From Thiohalospira sp051746205 (GTDB taxonomy: Bacteria; Pseudomonadota; Gammaproteobacteria; Thiohalospirales; Thiohalospiraceae): a stretch of 64,000 bases of DNA. The position numbers and the translations under genes are program-made. Positions 1 through 10,042 of the stretch are shown here, piece by piece. The notes below the pieces were generated by a model. The model saw nothing but the letters and a program-made list of their open reading frames with translations. It did no database searches and was not told where the DNA came from. Position 1 is the first letter of the stretch; each line of letters starts with the position of its first letter. The stretch spans positions 1-64,000 of the forward strand of contig JBNJEU010000001.1 of NCBI GenBank assembly GCA_051746205.1, written 5' to 3'.

Positions 1-288
1 GACCATGGCGCAACCCGCCCGTCGGCAGGCCGCCAGATGGGCCAGAGTGGCCTCCGGCCGGGTGAAGTCGATGACCACATCGCAGTCCCCGGCCACCGCG
101 TCCAGGTCTCCGACCACCGCGACCCCCAGCGGACCGAGACCGGCCAGGGTACCGGCATCGGTGCCGACGGCATCGGCCTCCGGATGGTCCACGGCGGCGG
201 CCAGCTCCATGCCGTCCGCCGCCGTTACCGCCGCGACCAGGGCGCGGCCCATGCGACCGCCCGCCCCGAGAATGCCTGTCTTCACCAT
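1..288 (-). CDS. dapB: 4-hydroxy-tetrahydrodipicolinate reductase, N-terminal part
   Basis: The first 96 codons of DapB are present and the gene runs off the left edge. The enzyme reduces hydroxy-tetrahydrodipicolinate with NAD(P)H in the diaminopimelate/lysine pathway. The translation opens with the dinucleotide-binding loop GAGGRMGR (residues 8-15) and continues through the family's VVIDFTRPEA strand. The ATG at 288-286 is the natural start. It lies 26 bp after the dnaJ stop on the same strand, so it is probably the last gene of the hrcA-grpE-dnaK-dnaJ series. The C-terminal catalytic half is not visible. Confidence 0.93.
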   Translation of the reverse strand, partial: MVKTGILGAGGRMGRALVAAVTAADGMELAAAVDHPEADAVGTDAGTLAGLGPLGVAVVGDLDAVAGDCDVVIDFTRPEATLAHLAACRRAGCAMV

Positions 289-314
289 AGTCCGCCCCGT
301 CTGAAACGACCCTT

Positions 315-1457
315 TCAGGTCCGCATGTTGTCGAAGAACTTCTTCACCCCGTCCAGCCAGGAGTGGGAACGCGGCTTGTGCTTACGGCCGTCGGCCTGGA
401 GCGATTCGTCCAGGGCCTCCAGCAGCTCCTTCTGCTCCTTGTTCAGCTTCACCGGCGTCTCCACCACCACGCGGCAGAGCAGGTCACCGGTATCGCCACC
501 GCGCACCGAGGTCACGCCCTTGCCGCGCAGCCGGAAGGTCTTGCCGCTCTGGGTCTCCGCCGGCACCTTCACCGTGGCCTTGCCGTTCAGCGTCGGCACC
601 TCGATCTCACCGCCGAGAGCGGCGGTAACGAAGGAGATCGGCACCTCGCACTGCAGGTCGTTGCCGTCGCGCTGGAAGATCTCGTGCGGCTTGACCTGGA
701 TATGGACGAACAGGTCCCCCGGCGGGCCACCGTTCTCGCCGGCCTCGCCCTCGCCCGAGAGGCGGATGCGATCGCCGGTATCGACGCCGGCCGGCACCTT
801 CACCGACAGGGTCTTCTCCTCCTGGACCGTGCCGTCCCCGTGGCAGGTGTCACAGGGATCGCTGATGATCTCGCCGCGGCCGTGGCAGCGCGGGCAGGCC
901 TGCTGCACGGTAAAGAAGCCCTGCTGCATCCGCACCTGGCCGATGCCGTTACAGGTCGGGCAGCTCTCCGGCTTGCTGCCCGGCTTCGCACCGCTGCCGT
1001 CGCAGACCTCGCACGGCACCGCCGTGGGGAAGCGAATGCGCGACGTGGTCCCCTGCACCGCCTCCTCGAGGGAGATGGTGAGGTTGTAACGCAGGTCGGC
1101 GCCGCGGAACACCTGCCGGCCTCCACCACGACCGCCGCCTCCGCCGAAGATGTCGCCGAAGACATCGCCGAAGATGTCGTGGAAGCTGGCACCACCACCG
1201 AAACCGCCGGCGCCGCCGCCACCCATGCCACCCTCGACCCCGGCGTGGCCGAACTGGTCGTAGGCGGCCCGCTTCTGGGAGTCGCCGAGGACCTCGTACG
1301 CCTCGCGGGCCTCGGCGAACTTCGTCTCGGCCTCCTCGTCATCCGGATTGCGGTCCGGATGGTACTTCATGGCCATGCGCTTGAAGGCCTTCTTGATCTC
1401 GTCCTCACTGGCGTTCTTCTGGACGCCGAGGACCTCGTAGTAATCGCGTTTCGCCAT
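315..1457 (-). CDS. dnaJ: Chaperone protein DnaJ (Hsp40)
   Basis: This 380-residue type I J-protein stimulates the DnaK ATPase and delivers unfolded clients in the cytoplasm. The J domain has HPD at residues 33-35, followed by a Gly/Phe-rich linker. The zinc domain carries four CxxCxGxG repeats (CEVCDGSG, CPTCNGIG, CPRCHGRG, CDTCHGDG), and the C-terminal substrate-binding barrels are complete. The start MAKRDYYEVLGV is chosen because it is the conserved family N-terminus; the frame continues 20 codons further upstream but those codons are not family-like. The gene lies downstream of dnaK, separated by a long hairpin. Confidence 0.97.
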   Translation of the reverse strand: MAKRDYYEVLGVQKNASEDEIKKAFKRMAMKYHPDRNPDDEEAETKFAEAREAYEVLGDSQKRAAYDQFGHAGVEGGMGGGGAGGFGGGASFHDIFGDVFGDIFGGGGGRGGGRQVFRGADLRYNLTISLEEAVQGTTSRIRFPTAVPCEVCDGSGAKPGSKPESCPTCNGIGQVRMQQGFFTVQQACPRCHGRGEIISDPCDTCHGDGTVQEEKTLSVKVPAGVDTGDRIRLSGEGEAGENGGPPGDLFVHIQVKPHEIFQRDGNDLQCEVPISFVTAALGGEIEVPTLNGKATVKVPAETQSGKTFRLRGKGVTSVRGGDTGDLLCRVVVETPVKLNKEQKELLEALDESLQADGRKHKPRSHSWLDGVKKFFDNMRT

Positions 1458-1515
1458 GGTCTTTCCGATTCCGTTGGGACGCCCGCTCTCCGGACGCGCT
1501 CGGATTCCACCCCGC

Positions 1516-1557
1516 AACGCAACGACAGGCGGGGTCGCCCCCGCCTGTCGTTGCGTT
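1516..1557. repeat. Perfect 19-bp inverted repeat between dnaK and dnaJ
   Basis: Arms 1516-1534 and 1539-1557 are perfectly complementary with a 4-nt loop. The repeat lies wholly in the gap between the dnaK stop (1581) and the dnaJ start (1457). No run of U follows on the minus strand, so it does not look like an ordinary intrinsic terminator. A role in attenuation, RNA processing or protection of the dnaK 3' end is inferred. Confidence 0.85.
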
Positions 1558-1580
1558 CGCCGTTACGGCCGGGGCCGTGG

Positions 1581-3515
<1,935 letters not shown>

Positions 3516-3577
3516 TGCTCTTACTCCGTCTCGTTTCCTGAATTCTGTCGAATGCAGCGCCGCGTGGCGCCCGGCTT

Positions 3578-3612
3578 GAGTGCTAGATGGGGGCGAACCT
3601 CAGCGTTTCAAC
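3578..3612 (-). promoter_or_regulatory. Sigma32-type promoter of dnaK with a half CIRCE over the -10
   Basis: On the minus strand, GTTGAAA (3612-3606) is followed after 13 nt by CCCCATCTA (3592-3584). This is very close to the heat-shock sigma factor consensus CTTGAAA / CCCCATNTA. The nonamer CTAGCACTC (3586-3578) overlaps the end of the -10 and matches one arm of CIRCE (TTAGCACTC) in 8 of 9 positions, but no second arm follows after 9 nt. I read this as a sigma32 promoter; any HrcA binding is uncertain. Confidence 0.8.
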
Positions 3613-3623
3613 CCCCGGCCGGC

Positions 3624-4217
3624 TCAATCGCCCTCGGGGGCCTTGGCCACCATCACCATGGCCGGGCGCAGCAGGCGATCATTGAGGGTGTACCCCTTCT
3701 GCATCACCGCCACCACCGAGTTCGGCGGGTACTCCGCCGACTCCTGGGCGGACATGGCCTGATGGCGCTCCGGGTCGAAGGCCTCGCCGGGCTCCGGCTC
3801 CACCGGCACGATGTTGAACTTCTCCAGGGCCGAAGCGAACATCCGGCGGGTCAGCTCCATGCCCTCACGGACCTTGTCGCTGGCTTCGCCCTCACCCTCG
3901 GGAACGCTGGCCAGTCCCATTTCCAGACTGTCGATCACCGGCAGAAGCTCGTTGGCGAACTTCTCCAGGGCGAATTTGCGGGCGTTCTCCACGTCCTTCT
4001 GGCTGCGGCGACGCAGGTTCTCCAGCTCCGCCTGACTGCGCAGAAACTCGTTCCAGTGCTCATCGGCCTTGGCGCGCATGTCCTCCAGCAGCTTGTGGGG
4101 ATCGTCTTCGGCGCCGACCTCTTCCACGGTGCCCTCGGCGGCCGCGTCCAGCTCTTCGGGGGTCTCGCCCTCCGGGGCTTCGGGCACGGTCTCCTGTTGC
4201 TTGTCTTGCTCTGCCAT
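3624..4217 (-). CDS. grpE: Nucleotide exchange factor GrpE
   Basis: The 197-residue GrpE dimer releases ADP from DnaK. The acidic, low-complexity N-terminus (about 45 residues) is followed by the long helix (ADEHWNEFLRSQAELENLRRR) and the C-terminal beta-wing ending RPAMVMVAKAP, which contacts DnaK. Length matches the family. It lies between hrcA (56-bp gap) and dnaK (108-bp gap) on the same strand. No strong promoter of its own is obvious, so it is probably transcribed from the hrcA promoter. Confidence 0.96.
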   Translation of the reverse strand: MAEQDKQQETVPEAPEGETPEELDAAAEGTVEEVGAEDDPHKLLEDMRAKADEHWNEFLRSQAELENLRRRSQKDVENARKFALEKFANELLPVIDSLEMGLASVPEGEGEASDKVREGMELTRRMFASALEKFNIVPVEPEPGEAFDPERHQAMSAQESAEYPPNSVVAVMQKGYTLNDRLLRPAMVMVAKAPEGD

Positions 4218-4273
4218 GGGTCTACTCTTCCGGATTCAGTGAAATTGGGATTCTCTTCAGCCCTATGTGGGGT

Positions 4274-5326
4274 TCAGTTCTGGCGATTCAAGGCAGCCCC
4301 GAGGAGTTTCGCCGTGATATCCACCACGGGGATCACCCGATCGTAGGCCATGCGGGTCGGACCAATGACGCCGAGAACCCCCAGCGTGCGGCCGTCGGCG
4401 GCGTAGGGTGAGGCCACCACGCTCATGTCCTCGAAGACCTCGTAGCCCGACTCCTCGCCGATGAAGATCTGGACACCGTCGGCCACGGTGGCCTGATCCA
4501 GCAGTTGCAGGATGTCACGCTTCCCGGCGAAGGCCTGGAAGAGCTGACGCAGCTTCTCGGTGTCGGCCATCTCCTCGTAGTCCATCAGGTTGAGCTGGCC
4601 CTCGATGACGTAGTCGCCGCCCTCTTTCTCTGGTTCGGCGGCAAAGGCCTTCTCCGCCATTTCCATGGCGTTGAGCATCAGCCGGTTGGCGGAGTCGCGC
4701 GCCTCGCGCATCTCGCGGATGATGGAAGCGCGGATATCGGCGAGGTCGCGGCCGGAGAAATGCCGGTTGAGATAGGTCGCCGCCTCTTCGAGATCGCTCT
4801 CGCTGTAGCCGCCCGAGGTGTGGATGATGCGGTTCTGGACCTCGCGCTCGTTGACCACCCAGATCACCAGCAGCCGGCCCTCGCTCAGGGGCACGAATTC
4901 GATGTGGCGGAACGACGCCTGCTCCCGACGCGGCAGCACCACCACCCCGGCCATGGAGGTGATGGAGGAGAGCAGCGACGAGGCGCTGTTGTAGAGTTCG
5001 GGCAGGGTCGCGTCGGGGTCGAGATAGCTGCTGAGGCTGTGCAGCTCCTGTTCCTCGAGCGGCTGGACCGTGAGCATGCTGTCCACGAACAGGCGGTAGC
5101 CCTGGGCCGTCGGAATGCGCCCGGCGGAGGTGTGCGGGGCGCGGACCAGCCCCAGATCCTCGAGATCGGCCATGATGTTGCGGATCGTGGCCGGGCTGAC
5201 ATCGAGACCCGACTCTCGGGACAGCGCGCGCGATCCCACCGGTTGCCCGTCGCGGATATGGCGTTCCACCAGCGCCTTGAGCAGGGCCAGCCCCCGTTCG
5301 CTCAGCTGTGGTTCATTCGCCGCCAT
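4274..5326 (-). CDS. hrcA: Heat-inducible transcription repressor HrcA
   Basis: This 350-residue repressor binds CIRCE operators and represses chaperone genes. The N-terminal winged helix is clear (VSPATIRNIMADLEDLG, then SAGRIPTAQGYR), and the dimerisation and inserted domains follow. The start MAANEPQLSERG is chosen because it begins just before the helix-turn-helix; 45 further open codons upstream would run through the CIRCE element and promoter. A CIRCE element lies 37 bp upstream, indicating autoregulation. Family members are usually about 345 residues. Confidence 0.96.
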   Translation of the reverse strand: MAANEPQLSERGLALLKALVERHIRDGQPVGSRALSRESGLDVSPATIRNIMADLEDLGLVRAPHTSAGRIPTAQGYRLFVDSMLTVQPLEEQELHSLSSYLDPDATLPELYNSASSLLSSITSMAGVVVLPRREQASFRHIEFVPLSEGRLLVIWVVNEREVQNRIIHTSGGYSESDLEEAATYLNRHFSGRDLADIRASIIREMREARDSANRLMLNAMEMAEKAFAAEPEKEGGDYVIEGQLNLMDYEEMADTEKLRQLFQAFAGKRDILQLLDQATVADGVQIFIGEESGYEVFEDMSVVASPYAADGRTLGVLGVIGPTRMAYDRVIPVVDITAKLLGAALNRQN

Positions 5327-5362
5327 GTTCACCGCCTCTCCCCGTGGGATCCAGCCACCCTT

Positions 5363-5389
5363 CTGGCACTCTTGCTCGGCGAGTGCTAA
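5363..5389 (-). promoter_or_regulatory. CIRCE operator upstream of hrcA
   Basis: The arms CTGGCACTC (5363-5371) and GAGTGCTAA (5381-5389) are separated by exactly 9 nt. This matches TTAGCACTC-N9-GAGTGCTAA with one perfect arm and two mismatches in the other. It covers the expected transcription start just below the -10 of the hrcA promoter. HrcA repression of hrcA-grpE, and possibly of the genes behind them, follows from knowledge of the family. Confidence 0.92.
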
Positions 5390-5392
5390 CGC

Positions 5393-5422
5393 ACGATACA
5401 AGCCGCCGCCACGCCCCGTCAA
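5393..5422 (-). promoter_or_regulatory. Sigma70-type promoter of hrcA
   Basis: On the minus strand TTGACG (5422-5417) is followed after 18 nt by TATCGT (5398-5393). These match the -35 and -10 consensus at 5/6 and 4/6 positions. The CIRCE element begins 3 nt downstream of the -10, so a bound HrcA would block polymerase. Confidence 0.7.
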
Positions 5423-5492
5423 GGAAGTCCAGCACGCCCCTTGGTCCGGCGACGGTAGCATGCTAATGTTCGGTCAGCTCACGGGAGAACCC

Positions 5493-6377
5493 ATGGCCAA
5501 GCAGAATTTCCCCACCGTCGGTCTCATCGGCAAATACAGCGATCCGGGTGCCAACGACACTCTGGCACGGATCGCTACCTTCATGGAGACCCTCGACCGA
5601 GTCATTCTGCTGGATCGGAACACGGCCGCTCTGTTCGACGAAGAGCACCGCATGGAAGTGGTCAACCGGCGGGAGCTCGGTGAGCGCGCCGATCTCATCA
5701 TCGTCGTCGGCGGCGACGGCACCCTGCTCAACGCCGCCCGCAGCCTTGCCGATTACGCCCCGCGCCTGGTCGGCGTCAACCTCGGCCGGCTCGGTTTCCT
5801 GACCGATATCTCGCCGGACCATCTGGAAGATCGGCTGGAGGCGGTATTCGAGGGTCACTACCACCTGGAGCCGCGCTTCCTGCTGCGCGCCCGCATCGAG
5901 CGCGACGGCGATTTCATCAGCGAGAGCAACGCCCTCAATGATGTGGTGATCCACAAGTGGGACATCGCCCGGATGATCGAGGTGGAGGCGTTCGTCGACG
6001 GTCAGTACGTCTATACCACGCGAGCCGACGGGCTCATCGTCTCCACGCCCACGGGGTCCACCGCTTATGCCCTCTCCGGCGGCGGGCCCATTCTGGAGCC
6101 GGGACTGGACGCCATGGTCATGGTGCCGATCTGCCCTCACACCCTTTCCAATCGACCCATCGTCATCGGCGGCCACCGTCACGTGACGCTGCGGATCAGC
6201 ACCAACAGCCAACCCAAGGCCCAGCTGACCTGCGACGGCCAGCTCAATACCGAACTGGTTCCCGGCGACCGCATCCACATCGAGAAACGGCCCGAGGCCC
6301 TGCGCCTGCTCCACCCGGACGACCACGACCATTACGAGATCCTGCGCGCCAAGCTCAACTGGGCCGGGTCGCTGTAG
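5493..6377 (+). CDS. nadK: NAD kinase
   Basis: This 294-residue cytoplasmic kinase phosphorylates NAD to NADP. It shows the diagnostic GGDGT loop at residues 73-77 and the NLGRLGFL strand, followed by the glycine-rich TPTGSTAYALSGGGPI segment. The start MAKQNFPTVGLIGKYSD is supported by a GGGAG ribosome-binding site 6-7 nt upstream. It is divergent from hrcA, sharing a 166-bp intergenic region, and leads into recN; nadK-recN next to grpE is a conserved gammaproteobacterial order. Confidence 0.96.
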   Translation: MAKQNFPTVGLIGKYSDPGANDTLARIATFMETLDRVILLDRNTAALFDEEHRMEVVNRRELGERADLIIVVGGDGTLLNAARSLADYAPRLVGVNLGRLGFLTDISPDHLEDRLEAVFEGHYHLEPRFLLRARIERDGDFISESNALNDVVIHKWDIARMIEVEAFVDGQYVYTTRADGLIVSTPTGSTAYALSGGGPILEPGLDAMVMVPICPHTLSNRPIVIGGHRHVTLRISTNSQPKAQLTCDGQLNTELVPGDRIHIEKRPEALRLLHPDDHDHYEILRAKLNWAGSL

Positions 6378-6454
6378 GACGACGCCTCGGAAGACCAACA
6401 AACCTTGATCCCGATTCTTGTCGCCGACCACGGGAACGCCGCATACTTGCCGCC

Positions 6455-8152
6455 ATGCTTCAGCAGATCCACATCCGCGACTTCGCCATCGTCGACCAGC
6501 TCGAGCTGGAGTTCGGCCCTGGCCTGACCGTGCTCACCGGCGAAACCGGCGCCGGCAAGTCCATCCTCCTCGACGCCCTGGGCCTCGCCCTGGGGGACCG
6601 CGCCGACAGTGACGCGGTGGCCCACGGCGCCGAGCGCGCCGAGATCAGCGCCGAGTTCGATCTCGGCGACATCGCCGACGCCCGCGACTGGCTGCGGGAA
6701 CAGGAACTCGACGACGCGGATGATCCGTCGCTGGCACGGATCCGGCGTACCATCTCCGCCGACGGCCGCTCGCGCGCCTGGATCAACGGCCGGCCGGCAG
6801 CCGTCGCGGCCCTGCGCGAACTCGGCGAGAAGCTGGTGGACATTCACGGCCAGCATGCCCACCAGTCGCTGCTGCGCAAGGAGGCCCAGCGGCAGAGACT
6901 GGACGACTTCGCCGGCCACCCCGACCTGCTGGAACGGGTCGCGACCCGATGGCGCGAACAGCGCGATCTGCGCAGTGAGCTGGAGCAACTGCAGCAGGCC
7001 GGCGAGGACCGCGAGGCGCGTCGGGAACTGCTGGCCTACCAGGTCCAGGAGCTGGAGGCGCTCGGCCTCGGCGCCGACGAGCCAGCGGAGCTGGAGGCGG
7101 AACATCAACGGCTCGGCCACGCCCGGCGACTCATCGAGGCGTGCGAGCGCGCCATGGCCACCCTCTACGAGGGCGACGACACCACCGTCTCCACCCTACT
7201 CGGCCAGACCACGGGCGAGCTGGAGGAATTGCAGACGGTCGATTCCGAGCTCGGACCGGCGGTGGAACTGCTCAATTCCGCCGCCGTGCAGGTGCGCGAA
7301 GCGGCCACCGAACTGCGCCACTACCGTGACGGCCTTGAGCTCGATCCCGGCCGGCTCGAAGAGGTAAACCAGCGCCTCGACACCATGTACGAGCTGGCTC
7401 GCAAGCACCGCCGCGACCCCGGGGAACTCCCCGAACTGCTGCCGCAACTCCAGGAGGAGCTGGCCGGACTGGACCACGCCGGTGAACGGCTGGACGGCCT
7501 CCAGGCGGAACTCGACGCCGCCCGCGCCGCCTACGACACCGCCGCCGCCGAACTCGCCAGCTCCCGCCGGGAGGCCGCTGATCGGCTCGCCACCGAGGTC
7601 AACGCCCATCTGGAGGAACTCGGTCTTGGCGGCGCAACCTTCGAAGTGGAACTGACTCCGCTGGACAATGCCGGGGCCCACGGAGTCGAGGGCGTGCAGT
7701 TCCTGGTCACCACCAACCCCGGCCAGCCACTGAAGCCACTCCAGCGCGTTGCCTCCGGCGGCGAGCTGGCCCGGATCAGCCTCGCCATCCAGGTCATCAC
7801 GGCCCGCAGCGCCCGGATACCGACCCTGGTCTTCGACGAGGTGGATGTCGGCATCGGGGGTGGCGTGGCGGAAAAGGTCGGACGGCGGCTACGGGAACTC
7901 GGGATCGAACAGCAAGTCTTCTGCGTCACCCATCAGCCCCAGGTCGCAGCCCAGGGTCACAACCATTTTCAGGTCAGCAAGGAAAACGACGACGGCATCA
8001 CCCGGACCGGCTTCAAGGCCCTGGAGGACGGACAGCGGGTGGTGGAGGTGGCACGGATGCTTGGCGGTGTCGAAATCACGTCGCAGACTCTGGCCCATGC
8101 CCAGGAGATGATCGAACGGGCTCGCGAAGTGGCCGCTGCCCGAGACGCCTGA
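6455..8152 (+). CDS. recN: DNA repair protein RecN
   Basis: This 565-residue SMC-like ATPase acts in recombinational repair of double-strand breaks. Walker A is GETGAGKS at residues 29-36. A long coiled-coil middle is split by the zinc-hook-free hinge typical of RecN, and the C-terminal lobe has the signature LQRVASGGELARISLA and Walker B LVFDEVDVGIGG. It follows nadK by 77 bp. RecN is normally SOS-induced, but I could not find a convincing LexA box in the short gap. The start is the ATG that places the AAA fold at the N-terminus. Confidence 0.96.
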   Translation: MLQQIHIRDFAIVDQLELEFGPGLTVLTGETGAGKSILLDALGLALGDRADSDAVAHGAERAEISAEFDLGDIADARDWLREQELDDADDPSLARIRRTISADGRSRAWINGRPAAVAALRELGEKLVDIHGQHAHQSLLRKEAQRQRLDDFAGHPDLLERVATRWREQRDLRSELEQLQQAGEDREARRELLAYQVQELEALGLGADEPAELEAEHQRLGHARRLIEACERAMATLYEGDDTTVSTLLGQTTGELEELQTVDSELGPAVELLNSAAVQVREAATELRHYRDGLELDPGRLEEVNQRLDTMYELARKHRRDPGELPELLPQLQEELAGLDHAGERLDGLQAELDAARAAYDTAAAELASSRREAADRLATEVNAHLEELGLGGATFEVELTPLDNAGAHGVEGVQFLVTTNPGQPLKPLQRVASGGELARISLAIQVITARSARIPTLVFDEVDVGIGGGVAEKVGRRLRELGIEQQVFCVTHQPQVAAQGHNHFQVSKENDDGITRTGFKALEDGQRVVEVARMLGGVEITSQTLAHAQEMIERAREVAAARDA

Positions 8153-8164
8153 CCGGGGCGAGGC

Positions 8165-8584
8165 TCAGCCCTTCACTTCGCGACAGTCGGAACAGATCCC
8201 GTAGATATAGAGGCAGTGGCCGGTCATCTCGTAGCCGAACCGGTCGGCAATGGCCTGCTGGCGCTCCTCGATGACCTCGTCCATGAATTCATCGATGCGA
8301 CCGCAGCGCACGCAGAGCAGATGATCATGATGGTCCGACGCGCTGAGTTCGAAGACTGAATGCCCCCCCTCGAAGTGGTGGCGATCCACCAGACCGGCAG
8401 CCTCGAATTGAGTCAGCACCCGATAGACCGTGGCCAGTCCGATCTCCTCACCGGATTCGAGCAACGCCTTGTAGACACCCTCGGCGCTCAGGTGGCGATC
8501 CGACGAACTCTCCAGGATCTCCAGTATCTTGATGCGCGGGAGAGTGGCCTTGAGGCCGAGTTTCTTCAATTCCTGGCTTTCCAC
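8165..8584 (-). CDS. fur: Ferric uptake regulator Fur
   Basis: This 139-residue metal-dependent repressor has an N-terminal winged helix (GLKATLPRIKILEILE ... GLATVYRVLTQFEAAGLV) and metal ligands HHFEGGHSVFE, SDHHDHLLC and CVRCGRIDE. A further pair, C-x2-C (CSDC), lies near the C-terminus. The proposed start is GTG at 8584-8582, because ESQELKKLGLKAT is the conserved N-terminus and a GAGGGA ribosome-binding site lies just upstream. It is divergent from bamE, the standard fur/bamE pair, and convergent with recN. Confidence 0.95.
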   Translation of the reverse strand: MESQELKKLGLKATLPRIKILEILESSSDRHLSAEGVYKALLESGEEIGLATVYRVLTQFEAAGLVDRHHFEGGHSVFELSASDHHDHLLCVRCGRIDEFMDEVIEERQQAIADRFGYEMTGHCLYIYGICSDCREVKG

Positions 8585-8647
8585 GGGTTTCCCTCGTCTG
8601 TAAGATCGCGGTGACCGTCCACTATTTAGAAGGCGTCTGAATCCTAA

Positions 8648-9112
8648 ATGCAACGGCTTCTCGTTACAACCACCCTTGCCGCGAGCCTTCTCGCGGGCTG
8701 CGCCATCCATCAGCCCGATATCCAGCAGGGCAACCTGGTCACCCCGGAAATGCGGGAACAGGTCGAGCCGGGCATGAGTGCCGAATCCGTTCGACGGACG
8801 CTGGGCACCCCGATGCTGGTCTCGCCGCTGGATCCGGAGCACTGGGTCTATCCCTATATCTATTACCGCGACGACGAGCGCGTCGCGGACCACGCCCTGC
8901 GGATCACCTTCAACAGTGACGGTCGTGTGGCCGCCATCGAGGGGGACATCCCGCCGGAGGGTCGTCAGGCCGAACTGGCCTCCGAGAGCGAAGCACAGGG
9001 GACGGCCGCCCCGACGGCTCCAGGCGCCCCGGTTCCACAGGGAGGCTCCCAGCCACCCGGTGGCGGACAACCGCCCGGACAGCCCATGCCGGGCCCCACC
9101 GGAACCCCCTGA
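8648..9112 (+). CDS. bamE: Outer-membrane assembly lipoprotein BamE (SmpA/OmlA)
   Basis: This 154-residue lipoprotein belongs to the BAM beta-barrel assembly machine. The signal peptide ends in the lipobox LLAGC (Cys18), and the +2 alanine suggests outer-membrane sorting. The BamE fold is recognised from VEPGMSAESVRRTLGTP and DPEHWVYPYIYYR. After about residue 105 there is an extra tail rich in Pro, Gly and Gln, longer than in E. coli BamE, which is probably disordered in the periplasm. It is divergent from fur. Confidence 0.93.
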   Translation: MQRLLVTTTLAASLLAGCAIHQPDIQQGNLVTPEMREQVEPGMSAESVRRTLGTPMLVSPLDPEHWVYPYIYYRDDERVADHALRITFNSDGRVAAIEGDIPPEGRQAELASESEAQGTAAPTAPGAPVPQGGSQPPGGGQPPGQPMPGPTGTP

Positions 9113-9127
9113 GAACGGTATCCGGGC

Positions 9128-9556
9128 TCATTCCTTCGACGCCTCCGCATCCGGGGCGTCGGCCGTTTGCCCGTCCTTCGCCGCGCTCTGGCCATCCCCC
9201 TTCGCTTCGGAATCGACCGCTTTGCCGCCCCCCTTGCCGGTCTTCTTGCCCTCGGCAGCACGCTGACGGCGCACCTCCTTTGGATCGGCGATCAGCGGCC
9301 GGTTGATCTCCACCCGGTCCCCTCGACGGAGGACCTGGTCGGCCTTGACCAGCTTGCCGAAGACGCCGAGCTTGTTCTCACCGTCCAGATCGATGTCGGG
9401 AAACTGTTCCAGGATCCCGGAGAGTTCCACCGCCTCTCTCGCGGTGGTCCCCTCCTCGACGTCCAGACTCAGCAGAACCTGCTGCTTCGGCAACGCGTAG
9501 GCCACCTCCACGGTGATGAGGGGGGGGGATTCGCCACTCTCCGTGTCAGCCCCCAT
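9128..9556 (-). CDS. rnfH: RnfH/RatB family ubiquitin-like protein
   Basis: The 142-residue product has the RnfH (UPF0125) beta-grasp core ITVEVAYALPKQQVLLSLDVEEGTTAREAVELSG and the end motif GDRVEINRPLIADPKEVRRQRA. An unusual tail of about 45 residues rich in Lys, Gly, Ala and Asp follows. The molecular role of the family is not settled. The start (9556) overlaps the ratA stop by 11 bp, the usual ratA-rnfH coupling. A 9-nt cytosine run (minus strand, 9527-9519) lies in codons 10-14. Confidence 0.88.
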   Translation of the reverse strand: MGADTESGESPPLITVEVAYALPKQQVLLSLDVEEGTTAREAVELSGILEQFPDIDLDGENKLGVFGKLVKADQVLRRGDRVEINRPLIADPKEVRRQRAAEGKKTGKGGGKAVDSEAKGDGQSAAKDGQTADAPDAEASKE

Positions 9557-9980
9557 AGACCACCTCCGCCCGCTTGCTGAAAGAATCCACCAGGCTGTTG
9601 GCGACCTGGCTGAAGATCGGCCCCATGGCCATGCCGACCACCCGGCTGCTGAAGTCGAAGCTGAGGTCGAGGGTGGTCCGGCAACCATCCTCGCCGAGCG
9701 GATCGAAGCGCCAGAATCCCTCGAGCTGTTTGAACGGGCCATCCACCAGCCGCATTTCGATCAGCGTGGGATGGTGGAGCAGGTTGCGGGTGGTAAAGGA
9801 CTTGTGAATGGAGCCGTAGGCCAGCTCCAGTTGACCCACCACCTGTTCCTCGTCACGCTCCAGCTCCGTCGCGCTGCGACACCACGGCAGAAACTCCGCG
9901 TAGCTCGAGACATCGTCCACCAGCGCGAACATCTGCTCGGCGGTATAGGGCAACAGGGCACTGCGATTGATTTGCGTCAT
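9546..9980 (-). CDS. ratA: RatA-type coenzyme Q-binding START-domain protein
   Basis: This 144-residue member of the Coq10/START family shows the characteristic MFALVDDVSSYAEFLPWC at residues 17-34 and the C-terminal helix FSQVANSLVDSFSKRAEVVYG. In E. coli the homologue was described as blocking 70S assembly, while related proteins bind ubiquinone; both roles are known for the family and neither is shown here. It is usually adjacent to smpB, but here a transporter gene separates the two. Confidence 0.92.
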   Translation of the reverse strand: MTQINRSALLPYTAEQMFALVDDVSSYAEFLPWCRSATELERDEEQVVGQLELAYGSIHKSFTTRNLLHHPTLIEMRLVDGPFKQLEGFWRFDPLGEDGCRTTLDLSFDFSSRVVGMAMGPIFSQVANSLVDSFSKRAEVVYGG

Positions 9981-10042
9981 ACCATCCGTCGGTCAGTGGG
10001 CTCGGGGTGGGCGCATCCGCCCGGAGTGGACGCACAGACGGT

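Noticed and set aside
8585..8647. A Fur box in the fur-bamE gap
   Set aside because: No acceptable match to the GATAATGATAATCATTATC consensus was found by eye.
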